This document shows positions 1 to 12,800 of a stretch of 64,000 nucleotides of DNA, one piece after another (position 1 is the first letter of the stretch; the number at the start of each line of letters is the position of its first letter). Location of the stretch: the NCBI GenBank assembly GCA_038373885.1, contig JAWZYV010019597.1, forward strand, positions 310,001 to 374,000. Direction: 5' to 3'. The DNA comes from Cheiracanthium punctorium. Lineage: Eukaryota; Arthropoda; Arachnida; Araneae; Cheiracanthiidae. The translations under genes were made by a program, and so were the position numbers. Under the pieces are notes generated by a model. That model did no database searches. It was given only the letters and a program-made list of their open reading frames with translations, and was not told the origin of the DNA.

Positions 1-519
1 CTTTTCCCCCTTTTTTCTGACAATAAATTAAAATATCGATAATATTAAATGAGGGTCACCATCAAGGGACAATTAGAAAGATATTCAAAAGTCCAAGGAA
101 TCAGTTGAAAAAAAAAAAAACTTGGATTATCCGGAAATGAAAGTCACAAATTCTTTGAGAAACAATTATTTATATGTAAAAATCTTTATAATGAGTATTG
201 TATGTGATTTCAAATGAAGGTCAAACGGAATAGTTCACTCACATTGACAAATTTACTTTGGTTGTGCAACAACATGCAATCAAAATAATACTTTTTTCTG
301 ATAACTGTCTAGTAGACAAATTTTCATAACGAGTCAAACAAACTAAATTATTGTCAAATATTTTGATACCAGCTTTCTCTGTTGAGAAAATTTATAGTTA
401 AATATTGATTAGCTTCATTTAATTTAATTTTCTACTACTTCCACCATCGTATTCAGGAACCTATACAAAAATCATTCAGCAGGCATTCGGAATATCTATC
501 TAAAAATAAAGTACAAATT
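1..519. other. No gene or recognisable element
   Basis: AT-rich intergenic sequence. Positions 777-1341 and 3830-4830 are the same apart from A-runs and a 17-bp C-run at 4684. Confidence 0.6.
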
Positions 520-765
520 TAAACGAGAGGTCTAAAAATTTCATTATTCTAAAAAAAAAAAAAAATAGTAAACGAGAGGTCCCCTTGAATCTAATAATTT
601 CATTATTCTAAAAAAAAGTAGAAATTTCATTGTTATAAAAAAAAGCCACCTTGAATCTAAAAATTTCATTATTCTCAAAAAAAGTAGAAATTTCATTGTT
701 ATAAAAAAAATATCCCACCTTGAATCTAAAAAGTTCATTATTTTAAAAAAAATGTAGACGAGAGG
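520..765. repeat. Minisatellite of about 70-bp units
   Basis: Three units containing TTGAATCTAAAAATTTCATT and GTAGAAATTTCATTG. The predicted 77-residue ORF is only this repeat. Confidence 0.75.
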
Positions 766-1341
766 TGAGAACAGCACAAGGCTGTGTGTTGCTATAGAAT
801 TCTTTTTTCAACCTTATCTTTTGTACAATCAGAGACGACTTTATGACCAGTGAGGCGCCTCCAATTCTGTTCTAATTTGAAAATAACGCCTTTTTTCAAC
901 GGGGGTGTTTCGACACACACAAAAAAAATAAAAAAACCCACACAATTTCGAGACATTATGGGCTATGTTACTTTTTTCGCTTTTTATAAAGCTTATTTTA
1001 ATATTTTTCTAGTCGCCACAACAATGATCTAAATATAAAAAAAACATGAAAGCAATATAGATTTTATTATAAGAATGTAATATTATAATTAACATTATAA
1101 TAAATAGACATACATTTATTTAGAATACTAAAAAAAAATAATATTTTAAGATAAATTAAAAGTAATAAATATACCTTAAAATGATATATATTTTATTATT
1201 GAACAGAAACATTTCACCGATTAGTATAATAATTTCTGGGTTTCGTGTTATTAATAAGTTCAACTAGTTTAACTTAAAGAAAATAATTGTATCAATGTTG
1301 CCTCCAACTTTTTTAATGAGCACTGCACTACTGGAACAATC

Positions 1342-1890
1342 TTAACCCTTTAACGCGCGGTGTCCTCGCCGTGAGGACACCAAACTCTGACGTTTTGACT
1401 GTTGCCAGTCACGAAGAATAGATTTGATTTCTATAAAAATAGTTGCGCGTGACATAGCTCCACGAGAATCCTTTACATTTTAGCACGTCCTTTCCCGTCA
1501 AAAAATGGTCACGATTCTTTTTAACAGCACTGACATCTGCTGAAAAATGGAAGAATGCGAGAGCAGCGGGATAGATTGCCCAGTGCTGAAAAAAGGGCAG
1601 CCGTTGCCATCGCTCGACTTAACAACCAGCAAGATGGCGGACAATCGAAACGTTCATCGCGTGCCACAGATCTAGAGACCCTTTTTTGACGACAGCTGGC
1701 TGGGCCAAAATGACGTGCTAAAAAGTAACCAGCTGTCGTCACAGCCAGCTGTCGTCAGAAAAGGGTCTCTCGATCTGTGGCACGCCATGAACGTTTCGAT
1801 CGTCCGCCATCTTGCTGGTAGTTAAGTCGAGCGATGGCAACGGCCGCCCTTTTTTCGGCATTGGGAAAGGGTTACGCCTCAAAGGGTTAA
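1342..1890. mobile_element. TTAA foldback MITE family A, copy 1
   Basis: Flanked by TTAA, ends CCCTTTAACGCGC / AAAGGG, as in piggyBac-type elements. The interior is a hairpin: sequence containing CGATCGAAACGTTCATCGCG and GACGACAGCTGGCTG is followed by its reverse complement. The centre carries a short rearrangement. Confidence 0.85.
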
Positions 1891-2174
1891 ACAGGAGCGG
1901 TGGTTGTGCCTGTCTTGACATAATAATAACAGCATTTTCTTCGCCAGCGATAACAGCTTCGAGTGGCTTCCAACCTCCTCCACGTTTCGGGCGATAAACG
2001 CCGCTATCAAAATACTCGTAAAAGGACATTACGGAACAATAAGAGAATTTCAAAGCTGTTCTTCTAAAAAGGAACGAAACATTTCAAACAGCGATTTTCT
2101 TTTCATCCAAATTATTTTAGATCAGTGACGCGCGAACTTTCAAGGGGACACAAGCGAGCCCGTTTTGGAGAGTT

Positions 2175-2654
2175 TTAACCCTTTGAGGCGCAACCCTTTC
2201 CCAATGCTGAGAAAAGGGACAGCCGTTGTCATCGCTCGACATCGCATCGCTCGAGAGACCCTTTTTTATGACAGCTGGCTGTGCCGGCACGGCCAGCTGT
2301 CGTCAAAAAAAAAAGGGTCTCTAGATCTGTGTCACGCGATGAACGTTTCGATCGTCCGCCATCTTGTTGGTCGTTAAGTCGAGCGATGGCAACGGCTGCC
2401 CTTTTTTCAGCATTGGGCAATCTATCTAGCTTTTCTCGCATTCTTCCATTTTTCAGCAGAGGCCAGTGCTGTTCAAAAGAATCGTGACCATTTTTTTACG
2501 GGAAAGGACATGCTAAAAAGTAAAGGATTCTCGTGGAGATATGTCACCCGAAATTATTTTTATAGAAATCCAATCTATTCTTCGAGACTGGCAACAGTCA
2601 AAATGTCAGAGTTGGGTGTTCCCAGAGCGGGAACACTGCGCGTTAAAGGGTTAA
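2175..2654. mobile_element. TTAA foldback MITE family A, copy 2
   Basis: TTAA on both sides. Opposite orientation to copy 1, with the GCGCGTTAAAGGGTTAA end on the right. The palindromic centre around 2265-2310 is nearly perfect (GACAGCTGGCTGTGCCGGCA). Confidence 0.85.
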
Positions 2655-2889
2655 AAAATCTGGTATGCCACGATTGCAATTTACAGTCTTCGCTGAGCAA
2701 TAATTATAGAGGTTGTTTCAGGAACACAGTTCAAAAACGTCTACGGCGGGTAGGGTACACCTAAATGACTCGGAATCACAGGGGAATGCGGGTCATCGGT
2801 TAAAGTCATCGTTTTCATGCACGCATTAAAAATAGCTATGAAAATGGTGCAGTTATGGTCGACATTCTGCTAAAATAAATAAATAAATA

Positions 2890-3150
2890 AACTGACTACC
2901 GTAACAGCCTACGTTGTGCCGATGCTTGCGTTGCCGATCTAAGCCTTAGGACTATGGACTCTGGGGTGCGGAAGTGTGTATCCTGGCCAGGTGATGAGAA
3001 TGACGCGGAGCCCCCAGTATTGAGTCCCCGAGCAAGCTTGGTCCTCATTTTATCGACCCATTGAAGGGGAGAAAGGCTGAGTCCATCCTGCCAGCCCGGA
3101 AAGTGAACCCCCGGTCTGTGGCACGGCTAGAGGCGTAGCGAGAGAATCTT
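2890..3150 (-). repeat. SINE with an invertebrate core-like domain
   Basis: Minus strand: GGGGGTTCACTTTCC (B-box-like), then GGTCGATAAAATGAGGACCA, then a tail with GGCACAACGTAGGCTG. The GTCGATAAAATNAGNACCA string resembles a central domain known from several invertebrate SINE families (from memory). Confidence 0.55.
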
Positions 3151-3366
3151 TGATTGGGGAAGGAGAACTATGAAATACGGCAACTCAAAATTTTAAAAAA
3201 TTCCAATTAGCCTCAATCAAAGTTGCCTGATTTAAATCACTTTTTCTCGGTCTTTTCTTTTTTTCTCATTCTAACTCTTCCAGTTTCTTGATAAAGGGTA
3301 AAAATAAAGTTACTTTCACTATGCAACAAGAACAGACAGTGGCATATTCAAAAGGTGAGTATAAAT

Positions 3367-3828
3367 TTAACCCTTTAACGCGCGGTGTCCTCGCCGTGAG
3401 GACACCAAACTCTTGACGTTTTGACTGTTGCCAGTCACGAAGAATAGATTTGATTTCTATAAAAATAGTAGCAGGTGACAGAGCTCCACGAGAATCCTTT
3501 ACTTTTTAGCATGTCATTTCCCGTCAAAAAATGGTCACGATTCTTTTTAACAGCACTGACATCTGCTGAAAAATGGAAGAACGCGAGAACAGCTGGATCG
3601 ATTGCCCAATGCTGAAAAAAGGGCAGCCGTTGCCATCGCTCGACTTAACGACCAGCAAGATGGCGGACGATCGAAACGTTCATCGCTGTCGTCAAAAAAG
3701 GGATCTCTAGATCTGTGGCACGCGATGAACGTTTCGATCGTCCGCCATCTTGCTGGTAGTTAAGTCGAGCGATGGCAACGACTGCCCTTTCTTCAGCATT
3801 AGGAAAGGGTTGCGCCTTAAAGGGTTAA
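3367..3828. mobile_element. TTAA foldback MITE family A, copy 3
   Basis: TTAA-CCCTTTAACGCGC at the left and AAGGGTTAA at the right, same orientation as copy 1. Half of the central palindrome is deleted near 3687. Confidence 0.85.
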
Positions 3829-4832
3829 ATGGAGTTTTCAGGCACGTAAGACATAAATTTTAACATATTCTTATATTCTATTACATATATTCCAATATTC
3901 TATTCCCTCTGCATTCCTCAGTCAGGGGCCTCAGCAATTTTTCTGTGTTTGCCGTATATCTTCATTGTAAGCCTTTTCTCGTGTGCTTTTTTTCTCTACC
4001 AGACAAAAAGGATACCGCGACATTAGTGGATGGTACGGAAACTTTACATCGAAGTTTGGGATGGTTCGACAATATGACTAGGATGTTTCATAGCGACGGA
4101 CAAAGTTGCAGTGTGAAAATAGTACCAGCATTCTAGTGCGTAAATAAAATCTGGAAGGATTACAGATGTTTATTTTTTCCCGAAAGGACGAGCTTTAGGG
4201 GAACTCAGAGCAGTTGCGCTTTTTAACATTTTGCAAGTTGGAAAGTGCTTATGATTTCGGTTTTTTCAGCCTGCCTGTATGTGCTCCGACTAGCGTAAAT
4301 AGGCATCGATGACTACAAAAAAAAAAAAATATATACGTAATGGGGGAAAAAACACTCAAAATACTGGTGTTAAACGAAAAGTAAATAAAAAACTTTGTAC
4401 ATCTTATGTGTGTTTTTTACAAAGTTTTTTATTTATTTTATACATTATGCTTTACCGTGAAGCCTGTTAAAAATGGAGCATGTATAGCGTAGCATTTATA
4501 GTTCATTTACAGGAGCACCCAGAAGAGTTCCAGCACATTTCACCCTTGGATCCCGGATACGCCACTGCAAAAACTGTCAATATTAGTGAATTAATTTCGA
4601 AGGCCACAGTGCTGTTTCTCCCACTTGCGATCCTTTAAGGACAAAGTCGGTTAGTTTTATCTTCGGCCCAAAATGATATTTGCCCCCCCCCCCCCCCTCG
4701 AACTATCTTCAGGTGTCGCAACGGTGTTTTCAGCATTCATAATCGATCCTGTTGCTGTGTGATAAGCGAAGTTTTGTGAATATCTCAAGACTTCGGGCTT
4801 CAGTGCTCAAGGCACTTCAGCCTTGCATCGCG

Positions 4833-5122
4833 TATATCTTGAACTCCTTTGCAGCGGTAAAACATTTTTGCTTAACAGTGGCTCGGCAAATACAACACAT
4901 ATTTATATGGATTGAGCTGCGCTGTAAATAATTATACTAATAATGACAATAATATTAATAATATAAAACAGATAAAACTTTGAAAATTTGACGAATCTTT
5001 GAAGTTTTCTAGGGAAATATTTAAGAGAGGAAAAACATCTTATGTGAAGAAAAAAATTGTCATTTTATTTGTTTTTTAGATTTTGTGACAAGAAAAGGTA
5101 AGATGAATATGTGTATTTTTAT
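4833..5122. repeat. Segmental duplicate of 6439-6722
   Basis: About 285 bp shared with 6439-6722 (e.g. AAAACATCTTATGTGAAGAA, GTGACAAGAAAAGGTAAGAT). Similarity stops where the family B MITE is inserted at 5123. Confidence 0.8.
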
Positions 5123-5405
5123 TTAACCCATTTATGCCTAGTGTCCCTTTTTTGGGACGGCATTTTCGCTATTAGTCGAAAACGTTATTTATTTTTTTAG
5201 CCTTTATTCATAAGTATTGGGCCTCAACTCTACAAAATATTTTAACATGACCAAGTAGTATGTTGATATTCCGATTTTTATGCATAATGATTTTAAAAGA
5301 AATCATCCCTTGTTCAAGAAATTGACATCAGAAATATATCTATTATTTCTGTTATCAGTAAAAATCGAAAAAAGTCGCAAAAATATCCAGGCACAAATGG
5401 GTTAA
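5123..5405. mobile_element. TTAA MITE family B, copy 1
   Basis: 283 bp from TTAACCCATTTATGCC to CACAAATGGGTTAA, an inverted-terminal element with TTAA duplication (piggyBac-type). A second copy is at 30363. Confidence 0.85.
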
Positions 5406-5805
5406 GTATAGATACTTCGTATTAAGTATATGCGCATTTTTAAGTACATTTTTTACGTACATAGTACCAAACCTATAAATATAAAAATTTCACATGTTTT
5501 GCATATTTATACACGTCTATGTAAAACATATGTATATTTTTATTTGCATTTCTTTTTATTATTGTATTTTATTTCTATTAAGAATTTCATATTTCACTTG
5601 GTGGCTCTTGAATTATGGATTTGGTTTTTTTGCTATTCTCCTAGATTTTTAGATTTGTCTGAATCTTATTTTTATCTTTTCTTTGTTTTGGATGAATGGA
5701 CATAGCAGTCGTCACATAGATATTGCAAGTATATTCTCATAAGTTATTGACTTGTTGTTCTTGCTATTATTATTAAAGCTTTTATAATGTCCCCCGCCCT
5801 CATTT

Positions 5806-6163
5806 ATAATTGAAGGCGATGGTTAGGAATGCAAAAGTACTTTAAGCCGCTCTGGCGGCTCAGATGCCGATACGACACAATATAAATGAGATTCTATTTC
5901 GTCTTTTCAGTTAGGGATCTCGATTTATCGGGTTATTTTTATTTTACCAGTTCGGATGTTTGATTCTTACCTGTTTCTGGTTAGATGGTTAGAAATATAA
6001 AAGGGCTTTAGGACACTCTGTTGGTTCAGTGTTGTTTCCTACACAGCACTGTATAAATGAGATTTTATATCTTTTCTTTTTTTTAAGTTAAGGATCTTGA
6101 TTTATCGAGTTATTTTTATTTTCGATGTTCAGATGTTTGATTCGTTCTTATTTCTGCTGTCCA
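5806..6163. repeat. Two diverged tandem units of about 170 bp
   Basis: TATAAATGAGATT(C/T)TAT and ATCGATTTATCG-like blocks occur twice in order, about 166 bp apart. Confidence 0.65.
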
Positions 6164-6189
6164 TGATCCACTGTACATGTCACTGTTAT

Positions 6190-7250
6190 TACTTTCCGAA
6201 CATGTACCATGTAAGGAAAGTATTGTAATCATGAAAAAATTCGACTTCGAGATTTTGGTGTTTTTACACGTTTAGAGCTCTTCTGAATACATTTATGCTA
6301 TTTTTACGAGATCTATGTATGTATGTGTGTATGTGTGTGTGTGTTTGTGTGTATGTGAGTGAAAACGATAGCTCCTGAACGGAGCATTCGATTGAGCTCA
6401 AATTGGGTTTATATGTCATAAACCCCCGTCGCAAGACCGGTATCTTGAACGCCTTTTCAGGGGTAAAACATTTATTTCCCAGGGGCTGGGCAAATACAAC
6501 ATATATTTATATGGACTGAGCTGCGCTGTAAATAATAATACTAATAATGACAATAATAATTAATAAAATAGCTAAAACTTTGAAAATTTGAGTAATCTTT
6601 GAAGTCTTGTGGGGAAATATTTAAGAGAAGAAAAACATCTTATGTGAAGAAAAAAATTGTCATTTTATTTGTTTTTTAGATTTTGTGACAAGAAAAGGTA
6701 AGATGAATATGTGTATTTTTTGTGTATAGGACTTATAGTTGATATAGTGATTTTGGTGTGTATAGGACTTACAGTTTTTCTACAGGGCTACGACAAAGAT
6801 TTCTTTTACATTATGGCCTATGGGGGGAAATTCTTGAAAGTGCGCTAGCGTTTAAACGGTCCATTCGATTGAGCTCAAATTGGGTATATATGTTATAAAC
6901 CACCGTTGCAAGACCGGTATTGTTTTTGGTGTGTGTAGAACTTATAGTTTTTATACAGGGCTACGACAAAGATTTCTTTTACATTATGGCCTATCGGGGG
7001 AAATTCTTGAAAGTGCGCTAGCGTATAAATGGTACATTCAATTGAGCTCAAATTGGGTATATATGTTATAAACCGCTATTTTAAGACCGGTATTGATTTT
7101 GGTGTGTATAGGACTTATAGTTTTTCTACAGGTCTACGACAAAGATTTCTTTTATATTATGGCATAATGACATATGGGGAGAAATTCTTAAAAGTGTGCA
7201 AGCGTTTAAACGGTGCATTCGATTGAGTTTCAATTTGGTATATATGTTTG
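6190..7250. repeat. Repeat element with 173-bp tandem units
   Basis: The left end has the same kind of hairpin (TACTTTCC..GGAAAGTATTG). GACAAAGATTTCTTTTA recurs at 6792, 6965 and 7138, exactly 173 bp apart. Units also contain ATTCGATTGAGCTCAAATTG. Confidence 0.8.
6439..6722. repeat. Segmental duplicate of 4833-5122
   Basis: Direct orientation, roughly 90% alike by eye. Confidence 0.8.
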
Positions 7251-7596
7251 AATTATTCATCGATTAAAATTTATTTAAATGCTTGGTAATAATCTTAATC
7301 GTAAGTGTTACGAAAGTCGAGTGGAGTCACTCCAGATTTTTTTAATTTTAGGAGATTGTTGATATCAATGCTTGACTTATTGTTTTGTGGTTTTAAGTCT
7401 TAAACCTGGTCAAAGCTGCCCCCTTATTAATCCCTTCTTCTTTTTGTAAAGTACACTTTTCTCTTACTGGCTTTTCTTTTCTTATTTTTTTCATCTTACT
7501 CAGAGTGACAGATAGGACAGATTAAAAATAGATAGGAAGAGAACTTATTCTGAATGAAAAGCGAAGTGCATAAACACGTGTTGCTTGAGGCATAAC

Positions 7597-7801
7597 TAAG
7601 GTGACCATACGTCCCGTTTTGAACGGGACAGTCCCGTTTTTTGGTGGATTGTCCCGTTGTCCCCAAGCACAACTTTGGGACACTGTAATGTCCCGTTTTT
7701 AGGAAATGTCCCCTTCAATGTCCCGTTTTTAGAAAGAGAGCAACCCACGGTAACGATTTCAATAAAGGTCGCTAAAAATCTAAAATCATCCAACGACAGT
7801 G

Positions 7802-7843
<42 letters not shown>

Positions 7844-8455
7844 GACCTCCCTCCCTCCCTTCTTTCTCGAGACGCAAAGAAAACGCCGGGGGTGGGGATG
7901 TATTGTTTTCGTTTTTGTTCTTTTTTGTCAACTATTTCAATTTATTTAATTTTTATTTCTTTATTTTTTTTAAAGTCATGCTCCTCTTTTGCTTATTTCC
8001 TCCCCCCGCCCCTTTACCGATCTCCACTTTATTTTCTCTTTTCACTCTGGTTTTCTAAGAATTTTTTTTCCTTCCGAATGATAACTTCCTTTTTTCTGTG
8101 TGTACTTTTGTTTACATTTCTCGCTTTCCAACCTTCCTGCCTTGTGTCGGATGATGTTTTTGAAGTCGAAAAAGGACCTACCCCTTGTACCACCCGAAAC
8201 GTATGCTCTATTTTTTATAGTATATGTCTGTTTTAGCAAAGTTTTCTTTTCATTTTATTTTGATATTAACATAAACACAAGCTTGTTTGCATATTTTCTT
8301 ATAACTTAAAAGATACCAGACCTGTCAATTCAGTCTCCCTATACTATTACCTTAAAAACAGTAGATGTGCCGTTTTGGGGAAGAAAATAAGTACACTATT
8401 GCTGAAAAAGTAGTAGATGTCCCGTTTTGAAGGAAAAAATTAAATGGTCACGTTA
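7597..8455. mobile_element. hAT MITE, TAAGGTGACC family, copy 1
   Basis: 859 bp with ends TAAGGTGACC / GGTCACGTTA and the perfect 8-bp duplication GGCATAAC (7589-7596, 8456-8463). The interior repeats GTCCCGTTTT several times and contains a poly-A run of about 35 (7807-7842). Confidence 0.85.
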
Positions 8456-8521
8456 GGCATAACCCTAGAATATGAACAAAGCATCCAAGGTTTTCACTTG
8501 CTCCTTTTTCGGTTGTGCACG

Positions 8522-9875
8522 TTAAGGCTGTTTTACCTGAAAACGGAGGATTTCGGTTGATTTTCGACCAAGATAGGGAGTAAACTTATAATCACATAAC
8601 TTTGAGAATTTTCAGAATGTTTCCTCTAAAACTAGAATAAGACCTGACATTGCGACAAAATTTGAAAATTTATTTAATTTTTTAAAAAATATTATTAAAC
8701 TTGACACTTTTTTAGAGAAAACGCTATTTTCTCGAATTTTACCCAAGATTAGAAATAAATTTACGATGATATAATTATGAGAATTTTCAGAATGTTTCCT
8801 CAGAAACTAGATTGGGAACTGACATTGAGATAAATTTTGAAAAACAATTTAATTTTTTTTTAAATAGTGAAACTTGGCACTTTTTCAGAGGAAAACGTTT
8901 TTGATAGACTTTCACATAAGATGAGAAATGAACTTAGGATGCTAGAACTATGAAAATTTTTAGACTGTTTCTTCAGAAACCATACTGTGAACTGAAAGAA
9001 ATTTCAAATTTGAAAAGTTACTTCATTTTTTGAAAAAAAAAATTATTAAACATGCCACTTTTTCGGAGAAGTCTGCTTTTTGGTTAACTTTCACTACAGA
9101 TAAAAAATAAACTTACATTCCTAGAACAATGAAATTTTTCAGAATATTTCTTCGGGAACTGTACTGTGGACTACTGCAAATTTAAAATCTGAATAACCAG
9201 TCAGTTTTCATAAAAAGAAAGAAGGAAAACCATTGTTTTTTAAACTCAAATTCAAAATTGGCTGACTGAAAAATTTTCTTTCAAAAGTAACTTTGAAGTA
9301 TAAATTTATAGATGTATTTAAGAATGTTTTGGGGCCAAAAATGTACTGCATTTTGCTTTTTACAAATTTTATAATTGAAACTCGTAATGGTTTATGAAAC
9401 CTAATGAACATGACTTCTGATCAAGATTTAAAATAAATTGACAGTAGAAAAGCTACTGAAAAATTTATAATGGTTCTTGGTACGATGCTTTATGAACATT
9501 AAGTTTATAGGAGCAATTAATTTAAAAAATAAGTAAATAAATGAAGATGATATTTCAGACGGAAATTGAAAGAATTTCAGCAGTTTTATTGCGTTTCAAT
9601 CGAATTTCATTTGAAAAAATCAACTCGCGCTGATCTCTAATACTTACTACACTATTTTACATCAAGAAAAGTCCATTTTATCATTTTAATTTTAAAGTTA
9701 TAATTATATTTCTAAAATTTTTCAGAGAAATTCTAAAAAATACAGCTAACAATTGTGTCCATTACATGAATAAAGATGGTGCGACATGTATGCTTGGACC
9801 CCCAAACCACCCATATTTCAAGCTTTTCCCTTAGTCCCCGATTCGACTTTCGCTCGTCAGGTTAAACAGCCTTAA
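8522..9875. mobile_element. TTAA element family D with internal tandem repeat
   Basis: 1354 bp. Ends TTAAGGCTGTTTTACCTGA and (reverse complement) TTAAGGCTGTTTAACCTGA. Between 8560 and 9180 a unit of about 175 bp, marked by GAGAATTTTCAGAATGTTTC, recurs four times (8604, 8779, 8952, 9131). No transposase. Confidence 0.8.
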
Positions 9876-9889
9876 GAATTGATGTGGAC

Positions 9890-12800
9890 AACACATCCTT
9901 GCGCATCTATTAAATCAAAAATATTTTCGGCGCACTTCATCTAAACTTATTTTGTTTGGAAGAGATAAAATACAGTAGTGTAAAATGCAGTAATGCAGTA
10001 ACAGTAAAGTTCAACGATTTCTAGATAAAATATTTGAGATATCGTCAAGCTGGGTTCAATTTGAAAAAATCTGATGTGTCCAACACATGACTTCCTTGCA
10101 CGTCCATTAGATCAAAAATATTTTCGACGCACTTCCTCTAAATTTATTTGTTTGAAAGAGATAAAATATCAATAATAGTAAGGTTTAGCGATTTCTAGCC
10201 AAACATTTCGATATCGCCAAGCTGAGTTCAATTTGAAAGATTTCTTTCTGACACTTTATTTGGCGATATTTCACCAAAAGCCGACAAACTTGAGATAGTT
10301 TGCGAGATTTTGGGGATAGCCAAAGTAGTCATTGACCACAGACTTTCAATGAATTGAATGCATCCATACACCTTAATGTATTTAAAGTCATTTGGCTCAC
10401 CCTGTAAATAAATTCCCAGTCGATTGCTGTCAAAAAAGATATTGAAAACCGTTAGATAATAATATAGTTCTAAATACAAAAGTTCAAAATTCTACGGGTT
10501 AAAGTTTTAGAGTTATACAAAATACGAAATAATTTTTGGCGCCAAATTTGGCGATATTTCGGCGAAACTCGTCAATGTCGACGACATTTGGCGAGATATT
10601 AAACATGGACCAACAATGACAGATTATCGCCAAATTTGGCGATATTTCGCCAAAACTCGCCAAGAACGATGACAAATGGCGATACTTTGGGCATGGACCA
10701 AATGACTGACTATCGCCAAATTTGGCGACATTTCGGCAAAACTCGCCAAGGTCGAGGACAGACGGCGAGATTTTGGGCATGTACCAAACAATGACTGTCT
10801 ACAATTGTATTATATTGAAGATGTCCATAGACATTAAAGTACTGAAATTCTTTTCAGTGGTCCTGTAAATAAACTCTCCAGTAGATTGGAACCAAAAATC
10901 GAGATGCACAACTAGATGTTACAACATTCTTATATATGAAATTTCATAATAGTTTTTGAGATTTGAGAGTTAAATATGCACACACATACACCAAAAGTCG
11001 CCAAGCTTGGCGACTTTTGGCATAGTTCTTGAGGGAGGCACGTGACCGTGGTCGGACCATTACCTAACTTATGTGGTAGGACGGTATTGTGCTTGAAATG
11101 GATGAATGCCCCTAAAATTGCTATTGACCGTAATGTATTGGAAATCTTTTGAGTGTTCCTGTAGCAGAACTATAAGTGAAAAAGACACTTTTTTTAATGG
11201 AGAAATTCATTTTCTAACTCTTTACAGCATATATCACTTCTGAGTTGTTTGAAATAGCCCAATACCTCTAAAAAACGCTTTGATGAATTTCGGCCCATAG
11301 AGCGTAATGTATTTCGAATCTTTTGGGCGGTCCTGTAGATAAACTATTCAGTCGAATGGAACCGAAAGGGAAGGTGCACAACTAGATGTTACAACAATCC
11401 TAAATATAACGTTTCAACATTCAACGCCTAACAGTTTTTGAGATATGCGAGTTTAATGAATTTCGGCCCATAGAGCGTAATGTATTTCGAATCTTTTGGG
11501 CGGTCCTGTACATAAACTATCCATTCGATTGCCACCAAAAGGGGAGGTGCACAACTAGATCATAGAACTATCCTAAATATCAAATCTCAACATTCTACGA
11601 CCATTAGTTTGTGAGATATGCGAGTTACATACATACGTACGTACGTACGTACAGACGGCATGGAAAAACTGGCCACAGTAGACTCGCCACTGGTCAAAAT
11701 GAGTTGCAGACGCGTTAATATGATCGTGCATGCTAGCCTACGATGAGATGCATCGAAAAAAATTTTTAAATTAAATTTAGAGGTAGTCAAAATCGGTTTT
11801 TTTGTCGAAATTTGGCCCCCAAAATTTTTCGGGATCACATTACTTCCTTATACTACGTACAAGGAAGTAAAAATCTACGGGTTAAAGTTTTAGAGTTATA
11901 CAAAATAGGAAATAATTTTTGGCGCCAAATTTGGCGATATTTCGGCGAAACTGGTCAATGTCGACGACATTTGGCGAGATTTTAAGCATAAACCAAACAA
12001 TGACAGATTATCGCCAAATTTGGCGATATTTCGCCAAAACTCGCCAAGAACGATGACAAATGGCGATACTTTGGGCATGGACCAAATAAATGACTATCGC
12101 CAAATTTGGCGATATTTCACCAAAACTCGCCAAGGTCGAGGACAGACGGCGAGATTTTGGGCATGTACCAAACAATGACTGTCTACAGTTGTATTATATT
12201 GAAGATGTCCATAGACATTAAGGTACTGAAATTCTTTTCGGTGGTCCTGTAAATAAATTCTCCAGTAGATTGGAACCAAAATTCGAGATGCACAACTAGA
12301 TGTTACAACATTCTTATATATGAAATTTCATAATAGTTTTTGAGATTTGAGAGTTAAATATGCACACACGTACACAAAAAAGTCGCCAAGCTTGGCGACT
12401 TTTGGCATAGTACTTGAGGGAGGCACGTGACCGTGGTTGAACCATTACCTAACTTATGTGGTTGGACGGTATTGTGCTTGAAATGGATGAATCTCCTAAA
12501 ATTGCCATTGACCGTAATGTATTGGAAATCTTTTGAGTGTTCCTGTAGCAGAACTGTAAATGATAAAGACACTTTTTTTAATGGAGAAATTCATTTTCTA
12601 ACTCTTTACAGCATATATCACTTCTGAGTCGTTTGAAATAGCCCAATACCTCTAAAAAACGCTTTGATGAATTTCGGCCCATAGAGCGTAATGTATTTCG
12701 AATCTTTTAGGCGGTTCTGTAGATAAACTACCCAGTCGAATGGAACCGAAAGGGGAGGTGCACAACTAGATGTTACAACAATCCTAAATATAAAGTTTCA

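Noticed and set aside
5430..5705. 91-codon Phe/Tyr-rich frame
   Set aside because: AT-rich composition effect; no splice or family support.
6880..7226. Two similar frames in tandem
   Set aside because: They are the 173-bp repeat units translated.
7799..8236. 145-codon plus-strand frame and its minus-strand partners
   Set aside because: Starts in a poly-A run and lies wholly inside a hAT MITE; low-complexity translation.
8560..9180. Possible CRISPR-like array
   Set aside because: Units of about 175 bp are diverged throughout with no constant repeat/variable spacer pattern; the genome is eukaryotic.
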